Translations under genes and position numbers: made by a program
In this document: in pieces, positions 55,583-64,000 of the stretch
Layout of the letters: each line of letters starts with the position of its first letter
Position numbering within the stretch: position 1 is the stretch's first letter
The notes under the pieces: generated by a model
The model's input: only the letters and a program-made list of their open reading frames with translations
Told to the model about the DNA's origin: nothing
The model's database searches: none
Origin: Marinobacter sp. S6332
GTDB taxonomy: Bacteria; Pseudomonadota; Gammaproteobacteria; Pseudomonadales; Oleiphilaceae
Direction of reading: 5' to 3'
DNA: 64,000 nucleotides
NCBI RefSeq assembly: GCF_023016045.1
Contig: NZ_JALKAP010000003.1
Span: 310,001 to 374,000, forward strand

Positions 55583-56392
55583 ATGAGTAAAAAACGTCGC
55601 GAGATTCCCGTATTCGATCACCCGATTATCGAAACCCACTGCCATCTGGACTATCTCAAGGAGCGCCCGCTAGAGGAAACTCTGGCGCAGACACGGCAGG
55701 TGAATATCGAACGGGTAATTACCATTGCCGTGGCACCGGATAATTTAGCAAAAGTTAGAGAGCTCAGCACAAAGGCACCATGGTTGTATGGTACTCAGGG
55801 AATCCACCCCCATGAGGCAGAAACCTATAACGATGCCGTAGAGGCAGAGATCCGCGCCCACGCACGAGACGAAAAGATTGTTGCCGTTGGCGAGATTGGG
55901 CTGGACTATTTTTATGACAAAGCCGATCGCGCCACCCAGCGAGACGTCTTTCGGCGCCAGCTTCAAATTGCCTGCGACAGTGACCGCCCGGTCGTTATCC
56001 ACAGTCGGGAGGCAGACGAAGAAACCATCGCTATACTGAAGGAATTTGAACAGTCTCTTAAGCGCCGAGGGGTAATCCACAGCTTTACATCCGGCCCCGG
56101 TCTTGCCCAATATGCATTGGATCAGGGTTGGAATCTGGGCTTTAATGGTATTACGACCTTCAATAAGGCAGAAAATGTGCGAGATATCGTTCGTATGGCC
56201 CCCATCAGTCAAATCCTTCTGGAGACCGACGCGCCTTTCCTCACGCCGGTACCCTATCGTGGCAAGGAGAACGCGCCCTTTTACCTACCGTTTGTCGCTG
56301 AAAAAATTGCAGAGGTAAAGGACTTACCGCTGAACGATGTGATTACCCAAACCTACCACAACAGCCTGAGAACGTTTTTCCCAGCGCCATGA
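55583..56392 (+). CDS. TatD-family metal-dependent deoxyribonuclease
   Basis: A 269-residue TIM-barrel hydrolase. Metal ligands are the HxH of ETHCHLDYL (His19, His21), the Glu of GEIGLDYFY, the His of VIHSREADEE, and LLETDAPFL. TatD proteins are 3'-5' exonucleases and may act in DNA repair; the YcfH/YjjV paralogues are very similar, so I give no symbol. Its stop overlaps the start of the HD-GYP gene by 4 bp (ATGA), which suggests the two are co-translated. Confidence 0.92.
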   Translation: MSKKRREIPVFDHPIIETHCHLDYLKERPLEETLAQTRQVNIERVITIAVAPDNLAKVRELSTKAPWLYGTQGIHPHEAETYNDAVEAEIRAHARDEKIVAVGEIGLDYFYDKADRATQRDVFRRQLQIACDSDRPVVIHSREADEETIAILKEFEQSLKRRGVIHSFTSGPGLAQYALDQGWNLGFNGITTFNKAENVRDIVRMAPISQILLETDAPFLTPVPYRGKENAPFYLPFVAEKIAEVKDLPLNDVITQTYHNSLRTFFPAP

Positions 56393-57597
56393 TCAAACGC
56401 ATCCCCGTCTCCGCGTTGAAGGTCGGCATGTACATTTCCGACCTGAACAACGACTGGATTCCCCACAACACGCAACGCAGGCGCGGCGTAATCAAACGGG
56501 ATGAAACCATCGAAAAAATCCGCAAGATGGGGGTGCAGTTTGTTTACATTGACGTGCAAAAGGGAATCGACAGTCAGGATTCAGAAACTGCGGCAGAAGT
56601 AGATGCGCGTAATGACGCAGCCCTGCAAAAAGCTGGCGAACAGACGCCAGGGGTTGCACCGAAGGTGTCTCTTTCAGAAGAGATGATTATTGCGATGGGC
56701 GTTCATTCGCAGGCACAGGAGTTGGTTAGCAGCTTCATGAGCAGCGCAAAAATGGGCGCACCTGTTGATGTGGCGCCCATTCACAAACTTGCGGATGAGT
56801 TGCAGAGCTCGGTATCCCGTAACGCCAATGCGCTGGGGTGTCTGGGCCGGATACGTGAAAAAGACAATTACTTGCTCGAACACTCGGTAAACCTGAGCGT
56901 GCTGATGACGCTTTTCGGGCAATATCGCCAACTTCCCGCAGATGTGATGCATCAAACGGTTGTTGGCGCCCTGCTCCACGACCTTGGCAAAATCCTAACG
57001 CCCGATGAAGTGTTGCACAAACCCGGCCGCCTTTCGCCGGAAGAGTTTGAAGTAATGAAGCTCCACGCCCGGCACTCCCGGGACATTCTCTCTGCAACAG
57101 AAGGCATAGGTGAGCTTACTGTGATCACTGCAGCGCAGCATCACGAACGAATGGACGGTTCCGGTTACCCGGAAGGCCTAAAGGGCGAAGAGATCTCGGT
57201 ATATGGGCGCATGGTAGCCATTACAGACGTGTATGATGCAATTACTGCGGACCGCGTATACCACAAGGGCATGACACCGACTCAAGGCCTGAAAAAACTT
57301 TTGGAATGGAGTGGAAGTCATCTGGACGCAGCGCTGGTGAAACAGTTCATCCGCTGCATTGGTTTGTACCCGGTCGGGTCTCTTGTTTTGCTGGATAGCG
57401 GGCGGCTCGGTGTTGTGGTTGAGATCAACGAGGAAGATCAGCGCCTCCCTGTGGTGCGGGTGATGTACCACACGAAATTTCGAATGCCGATTACAGTGAC
57501 AACCATTGACCTCTCGAAATCGGGTAATCAGGATCGTATTCTACGCTCGGTTGATCCTGACGATTACCAAATTGATGTGCGCAAGTTTCTTAGCTGA
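56389..57597 (+). CDS. HD-GYP c-di-GMP phosphodiesterase with DUF3391 domain
   Basis: A 402-residue cytoplasmic protein. A DUF3391 domain (about 1-130, VSALKVGMYISDLNNDWI) is followed by an HD-GYP domain (about 145-330) with HSVNLSVLM, LLHDLGK (the HD pair), HARHSRD and HHERMDGSGYPEGLKGEEI (the GYP signature). HD-GYP enzymes hydrolyse cyclic di-GMP. The key metal-binding and GYP residues are intact, so activity is likely. It may work with the GGDEF and HDOD proteins encoded a few kilobases downstream on the other strand. Confidence 0.92.
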   Translation: MIKRIPVSALKVGMYISDLNNDWIPHNTQRRRGVIKRDETIEKIRKMGVQFVYIDVQKGIDSQDSETAAEVDARNDAALQKAGEQTPGVAPKVSLSEEMIIAMGVHSQAQELVSSFMSSAKMGAPVDVAPIHKLADELQSSVSRNANALGCLGRIREKDNYLLEHSVNLSVLMTLFGQYRQLPADVMHQTVVGALLHDLGKILTPDEVLHKPGRLSPEEFEVMKLHARHSRDILSATEGIGELTVITAAQHHERMDGSGYPEGLKGEEISVYGRMVAITDVYDAITADRVYHKGMTPTQGLKKLLEWSGSHLDAALVKQFIRCIGLYPVGSLVLLDSGRLGVVVEINEEDQRLPVVRVMYHTKFRMPITVTTIDLSKSGNQDRILRSVDPDDYQIDVRKFLS

Positions 57598-57616
57598 CCT
57601 CGGCTGTTCTGTCGAC

Positions 57617-58528
57617 TTAACTTAGCGATAAGAAAACACCCATTAGAACCGGCGATAAAAACGACAGCAAAAAGCCCGATGCAATGGCCACTGGCACACA
57701 GCTCAGGCCTCCACTGCTGCGAATCACCGGCAAGGTAAAATCCATGGATGTAGCCCCGCCATAACCAATAGCCATAGCTGGCCGACTGCCTATCAGCAAG
57801 GGAATGATGGCAAGGGCAATGATCTCGCGCAGTACATCGTTCAGAAAAGCCACACCGCCCCAGGCAGGCCCAAGGGCTTCCCCGATCACAATGCCCGAGA
57901 GAGAATACCAGCCAAACCCCGAAGCTAGGGCCAGCACCTCGTTCCACGGCAAGCCCAACACCGGAATCAGCAGCACGCCACCCAGCAAAGAGCTGAGCAC
58001 AAGCATGAATGCGATCCCCAAGCCCTGTGTGTTCATCAACAGTTTTCGCAACGAAAGCCCGGCATTGCGCAATTGCAGACCAATCAGGAACAACAGCAAC
58101 ATAAGCGACCAGGTAGCCAGTTGCTCCGCCTGCGGCAGTGCTGGCAGCAAGAAATAACCTAAAATCAGCCCCACAAACACCGCAAGCAGAGGCTTCAGGG
58201 CCGCCATGAAAAGCCGCACATAGCCGGTATTTCCCGCAGACCCATCCCGATGTTCGGGCACCATGGGCTGCCATCGATGAAATAACCACAGTCCGGCCAT
58301 ATTCGCTACGAACAGAACAACCACCAGAACGGACATTTGGCTGGCCATGGTGCCAAGTTGGCTAGACAAGCCTTCCATCTGGCCCAAGCCTAACCCCAGC
58401 AATGCCAGAATAAAGTACACCAGCGCTTCGACCGTGTAGTGGATTCCAGTCATAAGCCGCCGGTTTTTCAGCGCCAAAGCGAAGCCTAAAAAAAGTGGGG
58501 CAAGAATCAATAAAGCGTCGGTAAACAC
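57617..58528 (-). CDS. lysO: Lysine exporter LysO
   Basis: A 303-residue membrane protein (E. coli LysO/YbjE 299) with about eight helices that exports lysine and confers thialysine resistance. Near-identical family stretches are LLLFLIGLQLRNAGLSLRKL, ALASGFGWYSLSGIVIGEA and GATSMDFTLPVIRSSGGL. The start is GTG at 58528, sharing one base with the stop of the DUF2288 gene (TAGTG). That gives the family length, whereas an ATG at 58606 would overlap that gene by 79 bp. Confidence 0.92.
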   Translation of the reverse strand: MFTDALLILAPLFLGFALALKNRRLMTGIHYTVEALVYFILALLGLGLGQMEGLSSQLGTMASQMSVLVVVLFVANMAGLWLFHRWQPMVPEHRDGSAGNTGYVRLFMAALKPLLAVFVGLILGYFLLPALPQAEQLATWSLMLLLFLIGLQLRNAGLSLRKLLMNTQGLGIAFMLVLSSLLGGVLLIPVLGLPWNEVLALASGFGWYSLSGIVIGEALGPAWGGVAFLNDVLREIIALAIIPLLIGSRPAMAIGYGGATSMDFTLPVIRSSGGLSCVPVAIASGFLLSFLSPVLMGVFLSLS

Positions 58529-58884
58529 TAATGCACCGACGAGCCGGAAGGCTTGGAAGACCCAGAGGGCAGAGAGGCTTCTGTGCGGTCCTGTACCAGC
58601 ACCCAAGGCGCCACAACCACAGCCCAGAGTTCGGCATCACGGTCGTACCAAGCTCGCGCCATGTCGGGAGGCACATCGCCCACATCACCTGCAGCAAGCC
58701 ACTGCTCAAACAGTGCACGGTTATCTGCAGTAAGCTCGGAGGCTACATCTAACAAATCCAGAGCTTTGCCGACGCGTACAACCTGGCCTCGGGCATAATA
58801 AGTTTGTAACTCGTGCCAGCGTATGCGGGAAGTTTCCAGATTAAGCTTAGCTTTGGTTTCATCGTTATTGCGAGAGGACGACAT
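58528..58884 (-). CDS. DUF2288 family protein
   Basis: A 118-residue protein of the DUF2288 family (KLNLETSRIRWHELQTYYAR, GKALDLLDVASELTADN, WYDRDAELWAVVVAPWVLVQ), function unknown, no signal peptide or membrane helix. The ATG at 58884 opens directly before the conserved domain; the frame stays open upstream into the response-regulator gene without conservation. It is coupled to lysO by the TAGTG overlap and lies 40 bp after the receiver gene. Confidence 0.82.
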   Translation of the reverse strand: MSSSRNNDETKAKLNLETSRIRWHELQTYYARGQVVRVGKALDLLDVASELTADNRALFEQWLAAGDVGDVPPDMARAWYDRDAELWAVVVAPWVLVQDRTEASLPSGSSKPSGSSVH

Positions 58885-58924
58885 AACAGCCTTTTGCGAC
58901 GGTGACAGTAAAAACGGCAGAAGC

Positions 58925-59323
58925 TTAACCGATTGCATGAGCCTCGTTCCAGATCTCCCTGATCTGATCAGCCAGTGTGAGTGGGTCAAAGGGTTTTGGG
59001 ATAACACCGGCCGCACCCAATGCGAGGTAGCTCTGAACTTCATTACTCTGGACTTTTGCAGTCATGAACACTGCTGGCACTTTGGCGTAGTCCGGCAAGG
59101 CACGAATCGCCTGCAAAGTAGCCGGGCCATCCATGCAGGGCATCATGACATCCAGCACAATCAACTGAGGCCTGCATTCTTCTATTTTTTCCAACGCCTG
59201 TTGCCCCGACTCACATGCCGTAAGCTCAAATCCGCCAATGGCCTCCAAAGCCAGTTCCGCAACCGTTCGGATATCCGGCTCGTCTTCAACCATCAAAATA
59301 CGCTTTAAGCTTTCAGGTGCCAT
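58925..59323 (-). CDS. Stand-alone response regulator receiver
   Basis: A 132-residue CheY-like receiver with no output domain: acidic pocket ILMVEDEPDIRT (Glu13-Asp14), phosphoacceptor Asp58 in IVLDVMMPCMDGP, Thr in FMTAK and Lys in GVIPKPFDP. Its ATG lies 11 bp inside the end of the REC-HDOD gene, showing coupled translation. It may pass phosphate in the phosphorelay encoded by this cluster, between the Hpt protein and the sensor kinase. Confidence 0.92.
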   Translation of the reverse strand: MAPESLKRILMVEDEPDIRTVAELALEAIGGFELTACESGQQALEKIEECRPQLIVLDVMMPCMDGPATLQAIRALPDYAKVPAVFMTAKVQSNEVQSYLALGAAGVIPKPFDPLTLADQIREIWNEAHAIG

Positions 59324-60476
59324 TTCGACTGCCCTCTTGGCTGTCTTCTCGGTTTTCAATACCTAGCCGTCGCAACAGTATGCGGCACTCGGGGCTATCT
59401 GCCTGTTCGGCTGCTAGTAGCGCCGCAGTGCGCATAACCAACTTAGACTGGCTAACATTGCTTCTGCTAACAAAATATACGGCACCAATAAGCTCTCGAA
59501 GATCAAGCGGTAAGCGCCACTGCACTTTGATTCGGTTTCCAAGCTTTTCCGCCCAATAGGCAAGTGCAGAGTCAATCTGTTCTATTTCGGGAGGATCACC
59601 GGATTCATCAGAATGGTTCTGTAAAACTTTCAGCGCAGCCAACTCACCAGCCCTGCTCAACAGGCCAGCAGTGTAGTAGATCGCTGGTTTATCGCCAATT
59701 CGTTGAGCCAAAGCCCGGGCAGACTCCGCCACCTGCAACGCCTGCTCCTGCTCTTGGCGTGCACGCTCCGACAAGCGTGAACAAGCGAGCTTTCCCGAAA
59801 TATCCAGAGAAAGGGCCAAAGCTTGATTAAGGGCCATAGCAACGCCAATCACACTGATGGCTTCCCTGAGCGTTTTTACCGGTGTGCCGGAACGGCGAAA
59901 AGACGCGCTGTTCGCCACATCCAGCATTTTTGCACTTAGGGATGGCTCTTTTTTCCAGTGTTCCGCCAAGGCTATGGCATCCAACTCATCTCGCTTTTCT
60001 ATGAGTGCAAGAATTTCACCGGTGTCGATCTGTCCTGGTAGTTGGATCGCAGAATTGCAGGCCGCCTCCATTTTGTCTTCCAGCGTATTACTTGACGTAT
60101 CGCCAAGATCGATTGAGCTGGGCACCAGAGCTGTCAGCCGTTGATGTAGAACGTCCACTTGAAATGGCTTGCTGACGTAACCGCTAATACCCAGATGGGC
60201 CGCGGCCAAAATGGAGTCACGGTCTGCGCGGCCACTGATCATAAGCACTGGGACATCACGGCTCGTGTTCCGCACTGCGCGAATCAACTCAAGCCCTGAG
60301 CCATCCGGCAGGTTCCAGTCAGCAATCACTAGGTCCGCCGGCTTTTTCTGCCAACTGCTTATTGCCGATTGTATCAGGGTACATAGCTTAATAGACGCAC
60401 CGGGATAGGCGCCCGCCACAACGGTCTCGAGTAGATCGCCAACCAATTCATCATCTTCGAGAATCAAAACATCCAT
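59313..60476 (-). CDS. REC-HDOD signalling protein
   Basis: A 387-residue protein with an N-terminal receiver (1-125; phosphoacceptor Asp53 in LVIADWNLPDGSG, Lys in GYVSKPF) and a C-terminal HDOD domain (about 155-370). The HDOD part shows LSAKMLDVANSASFRRSG, VKTLREAISVIGVAMALNQA and the region of YYTAGLLSRAGELAAL. HDOD domains are HD-like but non-catalytic and act in signalling protein complexes. The ATG at 60476 starts the receiver directly. It lies 28 bp after the GGDEF gene and overlaps the receiver gene by 11 bp. Confidence 0.9.
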   Translation of the reverse strand: MDVLILEDDELVGDLLETVVAGAYPGASIKLCTLIQSAISSWQKKPADLVIADWNLPDGSGLELIRAVRNTSRDVPVLMISGRADRDSILAAAHLGISGYVSKPFQVDVLHQRLTALVPSSIDLGDTSSNTLEDKMEAACNSAIQLPGQIDTGEILALIEKRDELDAIALAEHWKKEPSLSAKMLDVANSASFRRSGTPVKTLREAISVIGVAMALNQALALSLDISGKLACSRLSERARQEQEQALQVAESARALAQRIGDKPAIYYTAGLLSRAGELAALKVLQNHSDESGDPPEIEQIDSALAYWAEKLGNRIKVQWRLPLDLRELIGAVYFVSRSNVSQSKLVMRTAALLAAEQADSPECRILLRRLGIENREDSQEGSRNGT

Positions 60477-60504
60477 AATGACGCTCTGAATTTGCAAATA
60501 ATCA

Positions 60505-62163
60505 TCAAGATAGGTCACCAGCGGCCAGAGTAACGCCATTACGCCCGGCGCGCTTGCGTTGATACAAAGCTTTGTCGGCGGCTTCAATAGCCTGCTCACC
60601 GGATTCATAAGCGTTGAGGGTAGCAACACCGGCACTGAAAGTTACCGAAAACTCCGTGCTTCCGGCATTGAACACCAGCCGGGCGAAATCCTGGCAAAGT
60701 GCTTCGAGTATGTCTACGGCTTCGTCCATGGTGCACTCCGGCATCACAAGCACAAACTCCTCGCCTCCGTAGCGGCCGATAATGTCGGTGCTACGTAGCC
60801 GGTGGCGCAACAGGTTGGACAAAGCCTTAATCACCACGTCACCAGTGCCATGACCGTAGGAGTCATTGACCTGCTTAAAGTGATCCAAGTCCAGCATCGC
60901 AACCACCGAATTATGACCGTAGCGGGCGCAGCGTGCGTGCTCGCGGTTGAGTTCGGTTTTGGCTAGGGCGTGCTTTAATAGGCCGGTGAGGCTGTCGAGA
61001 GATACCAGCTTATCGAGCTGCCGGGCACGATAACAGCGTATTCTCGCAGTGCGAACCAAAAACTGATCTGAGACGGGTTTGGTCACAAAGTCATCACCGC
61101 CCCGCGCAAGTACATCCAGTTGCAGGTCGCGGTCTTCTTCAGACGAAAAGAAAATAATAGGCAGGCTCAGCCATTCAGCTTGAAACCGCAGCATACGAGC
61201 CAACACTGGGCCATAGTACTGGCCCATCTGCACATCCATCAACAGAATATCCGGCCGAAAATCCGCCAGTTCCGACAATAAGCGGGATGGGTCATCCAGC
61301 GCCCGAACCTGCAAGCCGCCACTGGTAAGAACCAACCGATAGTGTTCCAGCAGTTCTATATCATCGTCCACAATCATCACTCGCCCGGTGAGCGTTGCCA
61401 GCCCTTCTGCCAGAAGCTGCTCTACCCGGTCTGCGAGCGCAGGAATGTCGTGGGGCTCATCCACACAAGCATCAATACCCAAAGAAGCCAGCCGGTAGCG
61501 CGTAGTAAAGTCATGGGCGCCACTAAAACAAATCACTGGAAGGCTTCGAAGCTTAGACAGCCAGGCTGCACCCTCATCTTGTAACAATGTATCTCTGATC
61601 ATCACCAGATCAACATCGTCCATGCTGTCCGGCCACTGTTCCCCACTACTCAGACTGCGTATTTGGTATCCATACAACGCCAAACCCTGCGTAATCTGAT
61701 CTTTAAGCAACTGATCCGGCTCTAGGATCAATACAACCGACTGGCGATCGGCCTCCGCTGGTTTAGGCTTATGCCACTGGGCGGATACCGGTTCGGCTGC
61801 ACCCAAAAGGCTACCGAGGCTTGAAATGTCACGTTCATAGCCGCCATCCAACAGCTGTTGCAACTGAAGCCGAATGCGTTCGCTGTCTACTCCTTCGGTT
61901 ACCTGCTCGGCTAAGGGCTTTATTGCAATCTCAAGCTTGCGGGCCTGTTCGCCAAGCTGGGTAAAGCCCAAAGTGCCCGCTGATCCGGCAAGCCGATGTA
62001 ATAATTGATAGGCGGCAACCAGCTCGTTAACAGCCTCGGAGCGCTGTGACGCGTTTTGGATATTAGCAACCAGCCCTTGAATATCACCGATCGTTTTATC
62101 CCGGAAACGGTTGCGAAGGGTCTCCAGTTTTTTCCGCACATCGGAAGAGAGGCTTTTAGGCAT
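60505..62163 (-). CDS. Hpt-REC-REC-GGDEF diguanylate cyclase
   Basis: A 552-residue protein. Order: an Hpt domain with phosphorylatable His56 in LLHRLAGSAGTLG; a degenerate receiver (about 145-255) whose acceptor Asp position reads VMIRD; an intact receiver (about 265-385, RVMIVDDDIELLEHYR, LLMDVQMG, FVTKPVS); and a GGDEF cyclase (about 390-550) with RYGGEEFVLVMP and an inhibitory RxxD site (RSTD) five residues before GGEEF. It should synthesise c-di-GMP under phosphorelay control. The ATG at 62163 is divergent from the sensor kinase, 105 bp away. Confidence 0.93.
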   Translation of the reverse strand: MPKSLSSDVRKKLETLRNRFRDKTIGDIQGLVANIQNASQRSEAVNELVAAYQLLHRLAGSAGTLGFTQLGEQARKLEIAIKPLAEQVTEGVDSERIRLQLQQLLDGGYERDISSLGSLLGAAEPVSAQWHKPKPAEADRQSVVLILEPDQLLKDQITQGLALYGYQIRSLSSGEQWPDSMDDVDLVMIRDTLLQDEGAAWLSKLRSLPVICFSGAHDFTTRYRLASLGIDACVDEPHDIPALADRVEQLLAEGLATLTGRVMIVDDDIELLEHYRLVLTSGGLQVRALDDPSRLLSELADFRPDILLMDVQMGQYYGPVLARMLRFQAEWLSLPIIFFSSEEDRDLQLDVLARGGDDFVTKPVSDQFLVRTARIRCYRARQLDKLVSLDSLTGLLKHALAKTELNREHARCARYGHNSVVAMLDLDHFKQVNDSYGHGTGDVVIKALSNLLRHRLRSTDIIGRYGGEEFVLVMPECTMDEAVDILEALCQDFARLVFNAGSTEFSVTFSAGVATLNAYESGEQAIEAADKALYQRKRAGRNGVTLAAGDLS

Positions 62164-62268
62164 AAAGGCTCTTGTTATTAAATATCGCGCGCAAACGCTG
62201 TGAATTCTGGTTCGATTACTGTTCAATCAAAGCAAGTTTTGGAGAAAATTGCCAGACAGGAGCGCGTT

Positions 62269-64000
62269 TTGACCCACTTATCTCTAGGTACCCGCCTTGC
62301 CATCATTGTTATGCTTGGTTGCTTCGCTACCGTTGGTTCTGCTATCTACGTGGCTTACACCGCATTGCTGGAAGACTTTGCAACCAATTTGTCCGCACAA
62401 CAGGCAAACGAAACCGCCCACATTTCAAGCTTAGTCAGTCAGGATCTGGAGCTCCGAACCAATGCTCTGGCTCAGTTCGCAAGCATTCTAAGCCAAGATG
62501 ATCAGTTGCTACCTGAAGCGCAACTCACGAGCCTGCTCAAAAAGCAGCAAAAGCTGAGTGAGCTATTCCCCCATAGCCTTACCGTTTCAAACGCTAACGC
62601 CACGCTCATTGCGGAAAACACGTTTGTTCCGGACAGGGTAGGCACCAATTACGCAGACCGGCCCCACTGGCGGGAAGCCATGACAACCCGCCGCCCCGTG
62701 ATCAGCCGCCCCTTGATAGGCCGCGCAACAGGCATACCCCTGATGGTATTTATTGCACCTATCGAGAGTGATAACGGAGAACTTCTGGGCTTCGTTACCG
62801 GCACCATGAAGATGCATCAGTCGCTTCTGATACCTGACAGCATTCGAAATAGCACCAGCCAAGACGCCATCTCTCTGGTAGTCGACTCGTCTAACTTCTT
62901 GTTTATAGAGGGGTCCCCCAACGGCAAAGCAATCGAGAACCTACCCGACCCCGGAGAGAATTTACTGATTGATGCCGCCCTTTCGGGCGTCAGTTTTGGA
63001 GAGGTTGAGATCAGCTCGGGGGAGACACTGATCTATGCAACCAGTCACTTACAGCGTTTAGGCTGGCTTTTTATACGTGCTGTACCAAAATCTCTGGCAA
63101 CTGCGCCTGCCCAACAGGCGTTCAACCGCTTTGTGGCGCTCAGCGTCAGCCTAACTTTGTGCATCTTGCTGGTAACTTATCTTGCTCTTCGCTCTACGAC
63201 CGCCTCTCTCTCCCAAATGACTCGACGCATACGCTCAATGATCAAGAAACCGGAGTCTTCCCGGCGCCTACTACAAGAGGGTGCTCCAGAGGTGCGTGAC
63301 TTAGCCGAGGCATTTAACCAATTAATGGATGAACGGGACGCCACCAACCGACTCAAAGACAACTTTGTTTCCAATGTCAGCCATGAATTACGCACTCCTT
63401 TAACCTCAATGAATGGGGCCTTGCGCCTGCTACAGTCTGGTACTGCAGGCGAACTACCTGATCGCGCCAAGGAGTTAACGGTGCTAGCCCTACGTAATGG
63501 TGAACGCCTGCAAAGACTCATCGGCGACATGCTCGATTTCAGCAAACTTTCCAGCGGCAAACTGCGCGTAAGCTTTGAAGATGAAGATCTGCAGACATTG
63601 CTCGCCGAAACCGTTGGTGACAATGAAGCAATGGCACGAGAGTTCGGTGTAAAGCTGGCTGCTCCCAACATACCTGCTATTTCTCTGCATACCGATGGCC
63701 ACAGGTTGCGGCAAATTCTTGATAATTTTGTCAGCAACGCCATCAAGTTTTCGCCAAAAGATGGCCTGGTGACGCTCAGTGCCGAAAAAACCGGTCAAAA
63801 CACCCTCCGCATCACTGTCAGCGATCAGGGTAAGGGTGTTCCAGGAGGTTTTCAGAAGATGATTTTTAATCGCTTTGCTCAAGCAGAAACAGGCACTACC
63901 CGCGCCACTAGCGGCACAGGGCTGGGCCTAGCAATCAGTCGCCAGCTTGCCAAACTGCTGAACGGCAGCGTTGGATATTACAATAAAAATGGCGCGCATT
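62269..64000 (+). CDS. Sensor histidine kinase, 3' end beyond window (TTG start)
   Basis: 577 codons are visible. TM1 (about 8-28), an extracytoplasmic Cache-like sensor (about 35-270, with RVGTNYADRPHWREAM typical of dCache), TM2 (about 283-305), a HAMP-like linker, HisKA with SHELRTPL (His372) and HATPase_c with NFVSNAIKFS, DQGKGVP and GTGLGLAIS. The TTG at 62269 is chosen because AGGAG lies 6 bp before it; an in-frame GTG at 62200 has no ribosome site. It may continue into a receiver past the edge. It is probably the kinase for the divergent Hpt/REC proteins. Confidence 0.9.
   Translation, partial: MTHLSLGTRLAIIVMLGCFATVGSAIYVAYTALLEDFATNLSAQQANETAHISSLVSQDLELRTNALAQFASILSQDDQLLPEAQLTSLLKKQQKLSELFPHSLTVSNANATLIAENTFVPDRVGTNYADRPHWREAMTTRRPVISRPLIGRATGIPLMVFIAPIESDNGELLGFVTGTMKMHQSLLIPDSIRNSTSQDAISLVVDSSNFLFIEGSPNGKAIENLPDPGENLLIDAALSGVSFGEVEISSGETLIYATSHLQRLGWLFIRAVPKSLATAPAQQAFNRFVALSVSLTLCILLVTYLALRSTTASLSQMTRRIRSMIKKPESSRRLLQEGAPEVRDLAEAFNQLMDERDATNRLKDNFVSNVSHELRTPLTSMNGALRLLQSGTAGELPDRAKELTVLALRNGERLQRLIGDMLDFSKLSSGKLRVSFEDEDLQTLLAETVGDNEAMAREFGVKLAAPNIPAISLHTDGHRLRQILDNFVSNAIKFSPKDGLVTLSAEKTGQNTLRITVSDQGKGVPGGFQKMIFNRFAQAETGTTRATSGTGLGLAISRQLAKLLNGSVGYYNKNGAH

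Noticed and set aside
57564..58289. Minus-strand open frame of about 240 codons overlapping lysO in another frame
   Set aside because: LysO in the neighbouring frame matches E. coli along its length; the other frame shows no family pattern.
1..64000. tRNA, rRNA, insertion sequences, CRISPR arrays, prophage or integron genes
   Set aside because: No acceptor/T-arm pattern, transposase, integrase, direct-repeat array or phage structural gene was seen in either strand. The arsenic cluster has no adjacent mobility gene.

Overview
This is a chromosomal window from a gammaproteobacterium, most likely Marinobacter or a close relative. That is an inference from the close resemblance of UvrD, RapA, FadE, ThiI, TmcA, MnmH, PpnN and LysO to their gammaproteobacterial orthologues, from a CsrB/RsmZ-type small RNA, and from the oxidative, FadE-based metabolism. 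I see no rRNA, tRNA, insertion sequence, CRISPR array, integrase or phage gene. Coding density is high and only one gene-free stretch exceeds 300 bases (13192-13660); it holds the small RNA.

Layout. 1-9 kb: start of ilvD, a divergent phosphoketolase-like enzyme, a Tat-exported PhoD phosphatase, a glutathione S-transferase, a cold-shock gene with a candidate cold box, crcB and fadE. 9-13 kb: rapA and cysZ, then a VanZ-like gene. 13.2-13.6 kb: a GacA/UvrY-type upstream site and a roughly 230-nt RNA with 14 GGA motifs and an intrinsic terminator. 13.6-18 kb: mnmH, mscS, a YbaK-like protein, a UbiH-family hydroxylase and a HIT hydrolase. 18-24 kb: pstSCAB-phoU on the minus strand behind a Pho box. 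24-27 kb: a thioesterase, a DUF3524 glycosyltransferase (possible queuosine-tRNA modification), an SDR and an outer-membrane protein.

27-31.5 kb is a divergent arsenic island: arsR-gapdh-arsJ leftward and arsH-acr3 rightward around a shared operator region. It combines export of arsenylated phosphoglycerate with export of arsenite, but carries no arsenate reductase. Then come uppP, a long hairpin repeat and uvrD. At 34.9-38.2 kb a chemoreceptor, a porin and a small PstS-like periplasmic protein lie in one direction behind a good sigma-28 (FliA) promoter. 38-46 kb: a semialdehyde dehydrogenase divergent from an acetylpolyamine amidohydrolase-like gene, thiI, ppnN, a cytochrome c, an HIBYL-CoA hydrolase and an ankyrin lipoprotein. 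46-55 kb: a DUF2237 gene coupled to tmcA, a second copy of the hairpin repeat, a second UvrD-like helicase, an OmpA-family protein, and dadA coupled to a METTL25-like methyltransferase.

55.5-64 kb is rich in signalling: TatD, an HD-GYP phosphodiesterase, LysO, DUF2288, a lone receiver, a REC-HDOD protein, an Hpt-REC-REC-GGDEF protein and, divergent from these, a hybrid-looking sensor kinase cut by the window edge. The last four probably form one phosphorelay/c-di-GMP module. The least explained items are the two arm-variable, core-conserved hairpin repeats (32444-32549 and 49010-49120), the FliA-controlled chemoreceptor-porin-binding-protein unit, and the divergent phosphoketolase.
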